This document shows, in pieces, positions 7,474-14,936 of a stretch of 49,472 nt of DNA (the first letter of the stretch is position 1; every line of letters begins with the position of its first letter). The notes beneath the pieces are model-generated. The model was not told the DNA's origin, did not search any database, and was given only the letters and a program-made list of their open reading frames with translations. A program made the position numbers and the translations under genes. The DNA comes from DASQPR01 sp035713725 (GTDB lineage: Bacteria > Actinomycetota > Actinomycetes > Mycobacteriales > Micromonosporaceae). Location of the stretch: NCBI GenBank assembly GCA_035713725.1, contig DASTMZ010000196.1, positions 1-49,472 of the forward strand, written 5' to 3'.

Positions 7474-7860
7474 ATGAACGCCATGATCGACGTCAACCCA
7501 TCGATCTTGTCGGCACCCGCCGACGAAGCCACCCCGGCCAGCGGCGGCGCGCCCGGCGCCCTGGGCGCCACGGTTGTGGGTGCAAGCGCCCCGACCAACC
7601 GCGCGGGCGACGACCCTGCCAGCGACCGAATCTCGGGCCTGCGTGAGCGCATCGACGAGATCGACAACGAGCTGATCCGGCTGTGGCAGGAGCGCGCCGA
7701 GATCTCCGCGGAGGTCGGCCGGGTGCGTATCGCGTCCGGCGGCACTCGGCTCGTGCTGTCGCGGGAGCGCGAGATCGTCGACCGGTTCCGTGACGCTCTC
7801 GGCGCCGACGGCGTCCAGTTGGCCCTGCTGATCTTGCGCGCCGGACGCGGCCCCCTATAG
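7474..7860 (+). CDS. Chorismate mutase, AroQ class
   Basis: The last ~85 of 128 residues form the all-helical AroQ domain: DRISGLRERIDEIDNELIRL, then the LWQERAEISAEVGRVRIASGG helix and LSREREIVDRFRDALG. This matches single-domain actinobacterial chorismate mutases, which convert chorismate to prephenate for Phe and Tyr. The first ~45 residues are Ala/Gly-rich and unconserved. ATG 7474 is preceded by GGAG; an in-frame TTG at 7405 with GAGGGA upstream is an alternative giving 151 residues. It lies behind the candidate attenuator and is followed two bases later by a nucleotidyltransferase gene. Confidence 0.85.
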   Translation: MNAMIDVNPSILSAPADEATPASGGAPGALGATVVGASAPTNRAGDDPASDRISGLRERIDEIDNELIRLWQERAEISAEVGRVRIASGGTRLVLSREREIVDRFRDALGADGVQLALLILRAGRGPL

Positions 7861-7862
7861 CC

Positions 7863-8417
7863 ATGGCGCCAGAGACCACCGCCGAGGACGTCGTCGCGCT
7901 CGTCGACCTGGCGGACACCCTCGGCGTACAGATCTGGCTGGACGGCGGATGGGCGGTCGACGCGTGCCTCGGCGAGCAGACCCGCAAACACGCCGACGTC
8001 GACATCGTGGTCACCGAGCCGCAGGTCGCCGTGTTGGTCGCGGCATTGTGCGACAAGGGATACCGGGACGTGCCGCGGTCCGATACGCGACCGTGGAACT
8101 TCGTGCTCGGCGACGCGTACGGTCACGAGGTCGACTTCCACGTCGTGGCGCTCGATGACGACGGGAACGGCATCTACGGGCCACGCGAGAACGGCGAGCG
8201 CTATCCGGCCGCCAGCCTCGGCGGCACGGGTACGATCGTCGGCCGTACCGTTGCCTGCCTCACGCCCGAGCAGCAGGTGATCTTCCACACCGGCTACCCC
8301 GTCGATGACGAAGACTGGGCGGATGTGTCCCGCCTGTGCACCCGGTTCGGCATTCCGGTGCCGGACGACTACGCGACATTCGTGGCGACGGATCACACCG
8401 GCGACGACGCGCCGTGA
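7863..8417 (+). CDS. Nucleotidyltransferase resembling lincosamide/aminoglycoside (Lnu/ANT(2'')) enzymes
   Basis: The 184-residue protein has the fold signature WLDGGWAVDACLGEQTRKHA followed by DVDIVV, the paired metal-binding aspartates of polymerase-beta-like antibiotic nucleotidyltransferases. A third acidic position lies in GHEVDFHVV. Characterised relatives transfer AMP to lincosamides or aminoglycosides. The intact catalytic set suggests activity, but the substrate is unknown, and many chromosomal copies are not proven resistance genes. The ATG follows the chorismate mutase stop by two bases, so it is translated from that operon and may share its control. Confidence 0.75.
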   Translation: MAPETTAEDVVALVDLADTLGVQIWLDGGWAVDACLGEQTRKHADVDIVVTEPQVAVLVAALCDKGYRDVPRSDTRPWNFVLGDAYGHEVDFHVVALDDDGNGIYGPRENGERYPAASLGGTGTIVGRTVACLTPEQQVIFHTGYPVDDEDWADVSRLCTRFGIPVPDDYATFVATDHTGDDAP

Positions 8418-8425
8418 CGGCGACG

Positions 8426-8431
8426 TACGAT
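8426..8431 (+). promoter_or_regulatory. -10 hexamer before the PIG-L gene
   Basis: TACGAT ends eight bases before the ATG at 8440, giving a leaderless or near-leaderless transcript; no Shine-Dalgarno is seen. Confidence 0.35.
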
Positions 8432-8439
8432 CGGCGCTC

Positions 8440-9174
8440 ATGAGCTTCCCACCGTCTCCGGAACCGATCGCCGATGTCCAGCGCGTGTTGTGCGTTGCGG
8501 CCCACCCGGACGACATCGACTTCGGCTACGCCGGCACCATCGCGGGCTTCGTGGACGACGGTCTTGAGGTGACGTATCTGCTGGTCACGCGCGGCGACGC
8601 CGGCGGCTTCGACGACACGCCCAGGGACGCGATGCCGGTGCTCCGCGAGGCCGAGCAGCGCGCCGCGGCCGCGGCGGTCGGTGTCAAGGACGTGCGGTTC
8701 CTGGACGGCTACCACGACGGTGCGGTGACCGTCACATTGGAGCTCCGCCGCGATATCGCGCGCGTCATCCGCCAGGTTCGGCCGGATCGCATCGTGACGA
8801 GTTCGCCGGAGCGCCGCTGGGACCGCATCGGCGCTGGCCACCCCGATCACCTGGCGGTCGGTGAGGCGGTGGCGTGCGCGGTCTACCCGGACGCGCGCAA
8901 CCCGTTCGCGTTTCCCGAATTGCTCGCCGATGAAGGACTCGAGCCGTGGGTGGTTCGGGAGATCTGGTTCGGCTCGACGGCCACCGCGGACCACGTCGTC
9001 GACATCACCGACACGTACCCGCGAAAGCTCGCCGCCTTGCAAGCGCACGTCACGCAGACCGGCCACATGGACCTCGACGCGCGCCTTCGCCTGATGCTCG
9101 GCCGGACCGCGGCGGCGGCCGGTCTTGCGGAAGGTCGGCTGGCCGAGGCGTTCAGCATAGTGACGACGGGCTGA
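8440..9174 (+). CDS. PIG-L/LmbE-family N-acetylglucosamine-type deacetylase
   Basis: The 244-residue zinc hydrolase has the hallmark AHPDDIDFGYAGTI near residue 22, giving the HPDD zinc and general-base set, and the second zinc site GAGHPDHLAVGEA near residue 134. Family members remove acetyl groups from sugars (MshB in mycothiol synthesis, GlcNAc-PI deacetylase) or act on mycothiol conjugates (Mca). The 244-residue length is shorter than MshB and Mca, so the substrate is left open. It starts 22 bp after the nucleotidyltransferase gene and is convergent with the response regulator gene. Confidence 0.85.
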   Translation: MSFPPSPEPIADVQRVLCVAAHPDDIDFGYAGTIAGFVDDGLEVTYLLVTRGDAGGFDDTPRDAMPVLREAEQRAAAAAVGVKDVRFLDGYHDGAVTVTLELRRDIARVIRQVRPDRIVTSSPERRWDRIGAGHPDHLAVGEAVACAVYPDARNPFAFPELLADEGLEPWVVREIWFGSTATADHVVDITDTYPRKLAALQAHVTQTGHMDLDARLRLMLGRTAAAAGLAEGRLAEAFSIVTTG

Positions 9175-9194
9175 GCCGCCGCGCCCGAGACGCG

Positions 9195-9884
9195 CTACAC
9201 GAGACGGCGATCGGCCGCCCAGCGGGACAACTCATAGCGGTTGGACATCTGGAGCTTGCGCAGCACGTTCGACACATGCGTTTCCACAGTCTTGATGGAG
9301 ATGTAGAGCTCCTTCGCGATCTCCTTATATGCGTAGCCGCGCGCCAACAGCCGCAGCACCTCGCGCTCGCGGTTGGTGAGCTGGTCGAGTTCGGGGTCGG
9401 CGACCGGCGTGTCGGACCGCGCCGCGAACGCGTCCAGCACGAACCCCGCCAAACGAGGGCTGAAGACCGCATCGCCATCCGCCACTCGACGGATCGCCGC
9501 GGCGAGATCATCCGGCGAAATAGTCTTCGTGACATAACCGCGGGCGCCGGCCCGGATCAGGCCGATGACATCTTCCGCCGCGTCCGACACGGACAAGGCC
9601 AAGAAGCGGACTTCCGGGTACGCCGTACGGCACGCCTCCAACACGGCGCGGCCACCACCATCGGGCATGTGCACGTCCAGCAGCACGACGTCCGGCCGGG
9701 TGGCGCCGATCGACGAGATCGCCTGCGCCACGGTGGACGCCTCACCGACCACGTCGACGTGCGCGCCGAGCTCGGAACGCACGCCGGCGCGGAACATCGC
9801 GTGATCGTCGACGAGGAACACGCGCAATCGCCGCTCCCCCGCCGGATCCGCGCCCGACGGGTGTGTCACCGGCTCGCTGCTCAT
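9195..9884 (-). CDS. NarL/LuxR-family response regulator
   Basis: The 229-residue protein has a receiver domain (acidic pair DD at residues 26-27, phospho-acceptor D70 in VVLLDVHMPDGGG, Lys in GYVTKTIS). A C-terminal LuxR helix-turn-helix follows (LTNREREVLRLLARGYAYKE, then IKTVETHVSNVLRKL). All phosphotransfer residues are intact. It lies 36 bp downstream of the PspC-type histidine kinase, so the two form a cognate pair. The probable target is the divergently encoded PspC gene at 11352, by analogy with actinobacterial envelope-stress systems of this layout. Confidence 0.92.
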   Translation of the reverse strand: MSSEPVTHPSGADPAGERRLRVFLVDDHAMFRAGVRSELGAHVDVVGEASTVAQAISSIGATRPDVVLLDVHMPDGGGRAVLEACRTAYPEVRFLALSVSDAAEDVIGLIRAGARGYVTKTISPDDLAAAIRRVADGDAVFSPRLAGFVLDAFAARSDTPVADPELDQLTNREREVLRLLARGYAYKEIAKELYISIKTVETHVSNVLRKLQMSNRYELSRWAADRRLV

Positions 9885-9920
9885 CGCCCCATCATCTCCC
9901 GCTGCAAACTAATCGACGCG

Positions 9921-11165
9921 CTACTCATCTGGGTTCGGCATGAACAGTCGCACCTCGGTGCCCTCCCCTGGCGCGGTGCGGATCTCCGCCCGACCGTGGT
10001 GCCGCTCCATCCGACCGATGATCGATCCGTGCACGCCGTGCCGGTCGGCCTCGACCGTGGACATGTCGAACCCGACGCCACGATCGCGTACGAAGACGCT
10101 GACCTGCTCGGGCTCCACTTCGGCGTAGAGCGAGACGGTCGGCACCTTCGCGTGCCGGGCGGCGTTGACGAGCGCCTCGCGGGCGGCGTTGACCAGCGCT
10201 CGTACGGGTTGCGTCATCGCCGTGTCGCCCACCACGACCGACTCGACGGCGACCGCGTACGTGTCCTCCAGCTCCGCGACGGCTTCCTCGATGGCGGCGG
10301 CGAAGGTCTCCGACGCCGAACCGGTCGGCTTGTAGAGCCAGTTGCGCAGGCTGCGTTCCTGGCCGCGCGCGAGCCGGATCACCGTGGTGGGGTCGCCCGA
10401 GTTGCGCTGGATCAGCGCAAGCGTGTGAAGCACCTGGTCATGGATCATCGCGGCGAGTTCGGCCCGCTCGGCCTCGCGGATGCGACCCTCACGCTCCGAG
10501 CGCAGCTGGCTGAGCATCCGCCACAACAGCGGCGCCAGGGCGAGCGCCACGCCGCACAGCGCAACGATGGCGAACAACGCGCTGCTGGCGATCGCACCGA
10601 AGCCCGCGCTGCTGGCCGGCGCGATCACCGCGATCACACCGATGATCCCGACGATGACGAGCGCGCCACCGCCGAGCAGCCGTAACACGTAGCTGCGCCG
10701 GTCACGTTCGTCGAGGACCGCGCCCATCCACGGGGCCATCGGCATGGTCCGGCTCCACCGACGCCGACGATCCGCATCGGCCAGATGCCAGATCAGTCCG
10801 GCGCCGGCCGCGATCAGGGCAATCAGCCAGCCAAGCGCCGACGAGAAGCCACCGAGCCCGACAAGCGACTGCAGCAGCAGCACGCCGGCCGCCAGCGCTG
10901 CGTACGGCAGCAGATCGACCAGGCTACGGCGGCGCGCCGGTATCTTCAGCGGTACCACCGGCACCACCGCCCACAGCACGACATAGAGCAGCGCACCGGC
11001 ACCGTTGAAGGCCAGCAGGACGACCAGCCCGATCCGGACCAGCGCCACTGGGACGCCGAGATGCTCGGCGAGGCCGGCGGCGACGCCCGAGATCAGCTGC
11101 CGCTGCGGGATCCGGTAGAGGCGGCGAGTGCCTGTGCCGGGCCGGCGGTCAGTGGTCGGCTCCAC
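9921..11165 (-). CDS. Histidine kinase with N-terminal PspC domain
   Basis: This 414-residue membrane kinase has a PspC domain at residues ~15-75 (LYRIPQRQLISGVAAGLAEH, then a hydrophobic helix). Further transmembrane helices lie near 85-125 and 163-215. A HisKA_3 dimerisation domain has its phospho-acceptor H242 in AAMIHDQVLHTLALIQ. An HATPase domain follows (N-box REALVNAARHA, G-box VRDRGVGFD). It phosphorylates the downstream response regulator. A PspC sensor suggests membrane-stress sensing, which is an inference. The GTG at 11165 has AGGAG about 14 nt upstream, which is long. It is divergent from another PspC gene. Confidence 0.92.
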   Translation of the reverse strand: MEPTTDRRPGTGTRRLYRIPQRQLISGVAAGLAEHLGVPVALVRIGLVVLLAFNGAGALLYVVLWAVVPVVPLKIPARRRSLVDLLPYAALAAGVLLLQSLVGLGGFSSALGWLIALIAAGAGLIWHLADADRRRRWSRTMPMAPWMGAVLDERDRRSYVLRLLGGGALVIVGIIGVIAVIAPASSAGFGAIASSALFAIVALCGVALALAPLLWRMLSQLRSEREGRIREAERAELAAMIHDQVLHTLALIQRNSGDPTTVIRLARGQERSLRNWLYKPTGSASETFAAAIEEAVAELEDTYAVAVESVVVGDTAMTQPVRALVNAAREALVNAARHAKVPTVSLYAEVEPEQVSVFVRDRGVGFDMSTVEADRHGVHGSIIGRMERHHGRAEIRTAPGEGTEVRLFMPNPDE

Positions 11166-11288
11166 GCTTGTGTCGTTCTCCTGAGTGCATGATCGGTCAA
11201 CTGCGGATAGAGCAGCTGGTACCGATCGTCACACGGCCGATCGGCCAGTGCACAGGGGGACGCCCCCGACTCGTACGCCCCGGATAAG

Positions 11289-11305
11289 TCAGGGTTGCCT
11301 CAGGG
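11289..11305 (+). promoter_or_regulatory. Direct repeat TCAGGG, 11-bp period, upstream of the PspC gene
   Basis: TCAGGG occurs at 11289-11294 and 11300-11305, one helical turn apart, and is centred about 55 bp before the start of the 11352 gene. That gene has a weak GATGCT -10-like hexamer (11340-11345) and no -35. The position suits an activator such as the adjacent NarL-type regulator. Confidence 0.3.
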
Positions 11306-11351
11306 TCCGAACCGGAGGCAGCTGAGGCGCGAGCGGCGCGATGCTCGGAGC

Positions 11352-13226
11352 ATGACGACCACACCCGAGCCGTCCGACCGTCCGGACACGCCCCGCGAGC
11401 CGGATGACACCGGTCACGCGCGTGATGCCATCGCGGGCGCCCCGGACGATGCGACTGCCGCGGACGCGGGCTTGGGCGCAACAGTGCCGGCCGCTGAGTC
11501 ACCGGCCGCTGAGTCACCGTCCGCCGAGCCGCCGTCCGCTGAGTCGCCGTTCGCGGCGGTGCCCGGCACTGAGCCGCCGTCCGCACAGTGGGCGGCTGGC
11601 AGCACGGCCGGCGCGTACCCGGGTAGGGCATCGGAAGCGTCCCGCCCCGGCTTCGCACCGCCGTGGTCGGGGCAACAGCCACCGCCGCCGCCTCCCGGCA
11701 CAGCTGGGTACGCGACCCGCTTCGGACTCGTCCGGCCGGTGCACAACCGGTACATCGCCGGTGTGTGCGGCGCTTTTGCGCGCGCGACGAATACCGACCC
11801 TGTGCTGTGGCGCGTGGCGCTCCCGGTGCTGACCGTCCTCGGCGGCTTCGGCATCCTGGTCTACCTGCTCGGATGGCTCCTGATCCCGGCGGAGGGCGAC
11901 ACCGCGTCACCGCTTGAGGCGTTGCTCCGCCGTGGCTGGTCGAGCACGTCCAAGTGGCTGACGGTGGTGCTCGGCGTCATCGCCGGCATCTGGTTGGTGG
12001 CGACCTTCACCTCCGGCTTCGGCTGGAAGATCATCGTTGCGGTCGCCGTCATCGGCCTGCTTGCGGTGCTCGGCAATTCTCGCGCGGCCGGCGGCAGTCG
12101 GTCCGCATTCGGCGGACCCGGTCCAGGCGTCGGCCAGGACCCGAACCGACCCGGCTGGTACGCCGGAGCAGGCGCCCAGCCGCCCGGCGCCATGATGGCC
12201 GGCTCGACCATGTCGGGCGCGACTATGCCTGGCGGGACGACCGGGCCCGCGAGCCCGCAAACGTCTACCGGAACGGGGTGGCCAGAGTCGTCCGCATTCG
12301 CGGCTGGTCGAGCCGCGGCGGCCGGCACGGGATCATCGCCACCGTCAGGCGTGACGGAAGGCGTGGGCACGACCGGTTGGCAGCAGCCGCCGGCGTACCG
12401 TCAGCCCTTCGCTCCGGGCGGCCCGTACGCGCAGAGCGACCCGTACGCCCAGAGCGGCCCGTACGCCCAGAGCGACCCGTACGCACCGGCGGCGAACCCG
12501 TACGCACCGGCGGCGAACCCGTACGACGACCCGGCCTACCCGTTTCCACTGGACTTTCCCGGGCTGAGCGGGGGCTGGGCGGAGCCGCCCGCCGCGCCGC
12601 CCCAGCCGCCGTCACCGCGCGAGCGTCGAAGCGTCTCGATCGCCGGCCGGGTCACCGTCGCCGCCACCGCGCTTGTCCTCGGGCTCATGGGCATCCTCGA
12701 CGGTACGGGCGCGGTGTCGGTGCCAGCGCCGGCGTATTTCGCGGCCGCGCTGGCCACCGTCGGCCTGGGACTGATCATCGGTTCGATGTTCGGCCGGGTA
12801 CGAGCACCGATCGCGCTCGGCATCGTGCTTACTCTCGGTCTGCTCGCCACGAGCGTGACCAGCGAATACCACGCGCAGCGCGTGACCATCCGTCCGACCA
12901 GCATGGCGGACATGCCCACGACGTATGCCGGGCGTGTCCAGCAAGTGACGATCGACCTGCGTAACGTCGACTTTCGGGACGACGTGACGTCGATGAATAT
13001 CCGGCTGACCGCCGGCATGATCCTCGTAGAGCTGCCGCCGAACGTCGACGCCCATGTGGTTGCGAGGGTCGGGGCGGGCGACACGATGATCTTCGGGCAG
13101 CACAACAGCGGCGGCGTACACGCCAAGGCCAATGTCACTGACAACGGCGATGACGGACCCGGAGGCGGCCAACTGACGATCAACGCGAACATCTCGTTCG
13201 CCGGCTTCGTGGAGGTGAAGCGATGA
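11352..13226 (+). CDS. PspC-domain membrane protein with long low-complexity linkers
   Basis: The ~624-residue protein starts with an acidic Pro/Ala/Glu-rich region containing a 15-bp repeat (AAESP/SAEPP). A PspC domain follows at about 125-190 (FGLVRPVHNRYIAGVCGAFA, then a membrane helix), then two membrane helices. A Gly/Pro/Tyr-rich linker has PYAQSD (18 bp) and PYAPAAN (21 bp) tandem repeats. Three more helices near 430-510 precede an extracytoplasmic beta-rich tail resembling the LiaF-type C-terminal domain (VTIDLRNVDF, IRLTAGMILVELPPNV). It is divergent from the PspC kinase and probably under its regulator. ATG 11352 is six bases after GATGCT; a TTG at 11295 is an alternative. Confidence 0.8.
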   Translation: MTTTPEPSDRPDTPREPDDTGHARDAIAGAPDDATAADAGLGATVPAAESPAAESPSAEPPSAESPFAAVPGTEPPSAQWAAGSTAGAYPGRASEASRPGFAPPWSGQQPPPPPPGTAGYATRFGLVRPVHNRYIAGVCGAFARATNTDPVLWRVALPVLTVLGGFGILVYLLGWLLIPAEGDTASPLEALLRRGWSSTSKWLTVVLGVIAGIWLVATFTSGFGWKIIVAVAVIGLLAVLGNSRAAGGSRSAFGGPGPGVGQDPNRPGWYAGAGAQPPGAMMAGSTMSGATMPGGTTGPASPQTSTGTGWPESSAFAAGRAAAAGTGSSPPSGVTEGVGTTGWQQPPAYRQPFAPGGPYAQSDPYAQSGPYAQSDPYAPAANPYAPAANPYDDPAYPFPLDFPGLSGGWAEPPAAPPQPPSPRERRSVSIAGRVTVAATALVLGLMGILDGTGAVSVPAPAYFAAALATVGLGLIIGSMFGRVRAPIALGIVLTLGLLATSVTSEYHAQRVTIRPTSMADMPTTYAGRVQQVTIDLRNVDFRDDVTSMNIRLTAGMILVELPPNVDAHVVARVGAGDTMIFGQHNSGGVHAKANVTDNGDDGPGGGQLTINANISFAGFVEVKR

Positions 13227-13462
13227 ACCGACGCCGACCCGACATCGCGGCCCTCGTCTTCGGTGCGTTCTTCGTTGCGGCGGCCCTGTGGTGGGTGGTG
13301 AACCACCGGTTCGTGTTCGCCCTGCCCAGCGTCGGCTGGATCGTCGCACTCGTGCTGATCGCCGTCGGAGTGCTGGGCATCGTGAGCGTCCTTCGCGGTG
13401 AGCGTCGACGGGACCGCGAACGCCGTGGCAACGGTTCGCAGTCCTGGCGATTCAAACCCTGA
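13223..13462 (+). CDS. Small two-helix membrane protein
   Basis: The 79-residue protein has two hydrophobic segments (about residues 9-24 and 37-56) and a very basic Arg-rich tail (RGERRRDRERRGNG) expected in the cytoplasm. Its ATG overlaps the stop of the PspC gene (ATGA), so it is translationally coupled and probably works with that protein. I recognise no named family. Confidence 0.75.
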   Translation: MNRRRPDIAALVFGAFFVAAALWWVVNHRFVFALPSVGWIVALVLIAVGVLGIVSVLRGERRRDRERRGNGSQSWRFKP

Positions 13463-13503
13463 CGCGCCGCACCACGGCGTACGACAGGCTCGTGGCACCC
13501 GCC

Positions 13504-13509
13504 TATGCT
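13504..13509 (+). promoter_or_regulatory. -10 hexamer, leaderless-type, for psd
   Basis: TATGCT lies six bases before the ATG at 13516 and there is no Shine-Dalgarno; this supports that start. Confidence 0.45.
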
Positions 13510-13515
13510 GGCGCC

Positions 13516-14847
13516 ATGAGCCTGTCTCCGGCTGGGGCGACGGCCGCCGGGCGGTCGCGGAGCGATTTCCGGCTGAGCGACCGCGCGGTCAGCGCGCTGA
13601 CCACCGAACTCAGCCGCTTGGGCGGGCCGAAGACGGGACTCGTGGTGGGCGTAGCGCCGGAGTCTCCGGTGCTGGTCGCGGCACTGGCCTCGCTCATGCC
13701 GAATGACCGGTTGATATTCGTCGCGGCCGACAGCGCTGCGGCCGAGGTCCGCGCGATCGTGGCGGGCCGCGGCGCGTGGGTCGCCGAGCGGGTACGCGTG
13801 GTCGACACGCTCGACGAGGACACGCTCGACGACGCGGCCGCCACAGACAACGCGGCCGCCACAGATGCCGCAGTCGCCAACGACGTCGTAAAGCGCGGTG
13901 CGGACGTGGCCATTTTCGCCGAGCCGCTATCCGGCACCGCGGACGACGCGCGTGCCGTCATCGGCCGCGTTCGCGCGCACCTCGCCGACGGAGGCGTGTT
14001 GTGCGTCGCGACGCTTGCCGCGCCACGCTTGGCGGACGGAGCAACCGAGGAGCTCCAGCGCCAGACGTCGTTCTACGGCGTCGGCACCGATGTCGTCGTC
14101 CGCAACCGGCCGCCGCTGCGCGTTCACCGCCTTCGGTTCACCGCCGCACCGGCGGAGATCGCCGAACGGCTCCGCCCGGCAGTACGGCCGTCCAGCATCC
14201 CGTTGACGCGAGCGATGAACGTCGACGCGAACGGCGTGGCTGCAGCAGGCATAGCACTCGGGCTGGCGGCAGCGGCACGGCTGGCCGGCCGGCGGGGCCG
14301 GTGGTCGGTCGTACCAGCATTGGCGGCGCTGCCGCTTGCCGCGTTCTTCCGCGATCCGGAGCGCGACGCACCCGAGGATCCGGCCACCGTGGTGGCATCC
14401 GCCGACGGCAAAGTGCTGTCCGTCGAACGCGTCGTCGACAAGCGATTCGCCGACGACGAGATGCTCCGCGTCGCGGTGTTCCTGTCGGTCCTGGACGTCC
14501 ACATCAATCGCGCCCCGGTGGCCGGCCGCGTAGCCGACTTCTTCGTCGAGGACGGTGGCTTCGCGGCGGCGATGAGTCCGGCCGCCGAGCACAACGTCGC
14601 CGCGTACACGGTCCTGGACACGGTGCACGGGACGGTCGTGGTAGCACAGCGCACTGGGCTGCTAGCGCGCCGGATCGTCCAGCGCGCCCCGATCGGCGCC
14701 ATGCTCGCCAAGGGCGAGCGTTTCGGACTCATCCGATTCGGCTCGCGCACCGACGTCTACCTGCCGGCCGCTGCAGCCGAACCGATGGTCGCGCCGCACG
14801 ACAAGGTGCGGGGCGGAACGACCGTCATCGCCCGCTGGCACGCCTAG
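13516..14847 (+). CDS. psd: Phosphatidylserine decarboxylase with an N-terminal methyltransferase-like domain
   Basis: The C-terminal ~210 residues of 443 are the decarboxylase that makes phosphatidylethanolamine. It has FFRDPER, then ASADGKVLSVE, VFLSVLDVHINRAPVAG (the His region) and the self-cleavage site RFGSR at 407-411, where Ser410 would become the pyruvoyl group. The first ~210 residues are not part of usual PSD. They look like a Rossmann fold (GLVVGVAPES, LIFVAADSAAAEVRAIV, ADVAIFAEPL, LADGGVLCVAT) related to methyltransferases but with a degenerate SAM loop. Inside it are 15-bp and 18-bp in-frame duplications (13804-13869). It is convergent with pssA, which makes its substrate. Confidence 0.88.
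   Translation: MSLSPAGATAAGRSRSDFRLSDRAVSALTTELSRLGGPKTGLVVGVAPESPVLVAALASLMPNDRLIFVAADSAAAEVRAIVAGRGAWVAERVRVVDTLDEDTLDDAAATDNAAATDAAVANDVVKRGADVAIFAEPLSGTADDARAVIGRVRAHLADGGVLCVATLAAPRLADGATEELQRQTSFYGVGTDVVVRNRPPLRVHRLRFTAAPAEIAERLRPAVRPSSIPLTRAMNVDANGVAAAGIALGLAAAARLAGRRGRWSVVPALAALPLAAFFRDPERDAPEDPATVVASADGKVLSVERVVDKRFADDEMLRVAVFLSVLDVHINRAPVAGRVADFFVEDGGFAAAMSPAAEHNVAAYTVLDTVHGTVVVAQRTGLLARRIVQRAPIGAMLAKGERFGLIRFGSRTDVYLPAAAAEPMVAPHDKVRGGTTVIARWHA
13804..13869 (+). repeat. In-frame 15-bp and 18-bp duplications in the psd N-terminal domain
   Basis: GACACGCTCGACGA(G/C) occurs at 13804-13818 and 13819-13833. GCGGCCGCCACAGA begins two 18-bp units at 13834-13851 and 13852-13869. They give an Asp/Thr/Ala-rich loop. 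Confidence 0.85.
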
Positions 14848-14856
14848 AACCGGCGC

Positions 14857-14891
14857 GCCGCTCGCCGCTCGCCGCTCACCGCTTGCCGCGG
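14857..14891 (+). repeat. 7-bp tandem repeat between psd and pssA
   Basis: GCCGCTC occurs three times perfectly (14857-14877), then twice in diverged form, in the 89-bp convergent gap after psd. Confidence 0.5.
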
Positions 14892-14936
14892 CCGCCCGCC
14901 GGACATCGGTCTGGACCGTCGCCGGCCGAAGATGCG

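Noticed and set aside
8946..10685. A 579-codon plus-strand open frame opposite the response regulator and kinase genes
   Set aside because: It is the antisense shadow of two clear genes in GC-rich DNA; its translation is His/Arg/Asp-rich without any family motif.
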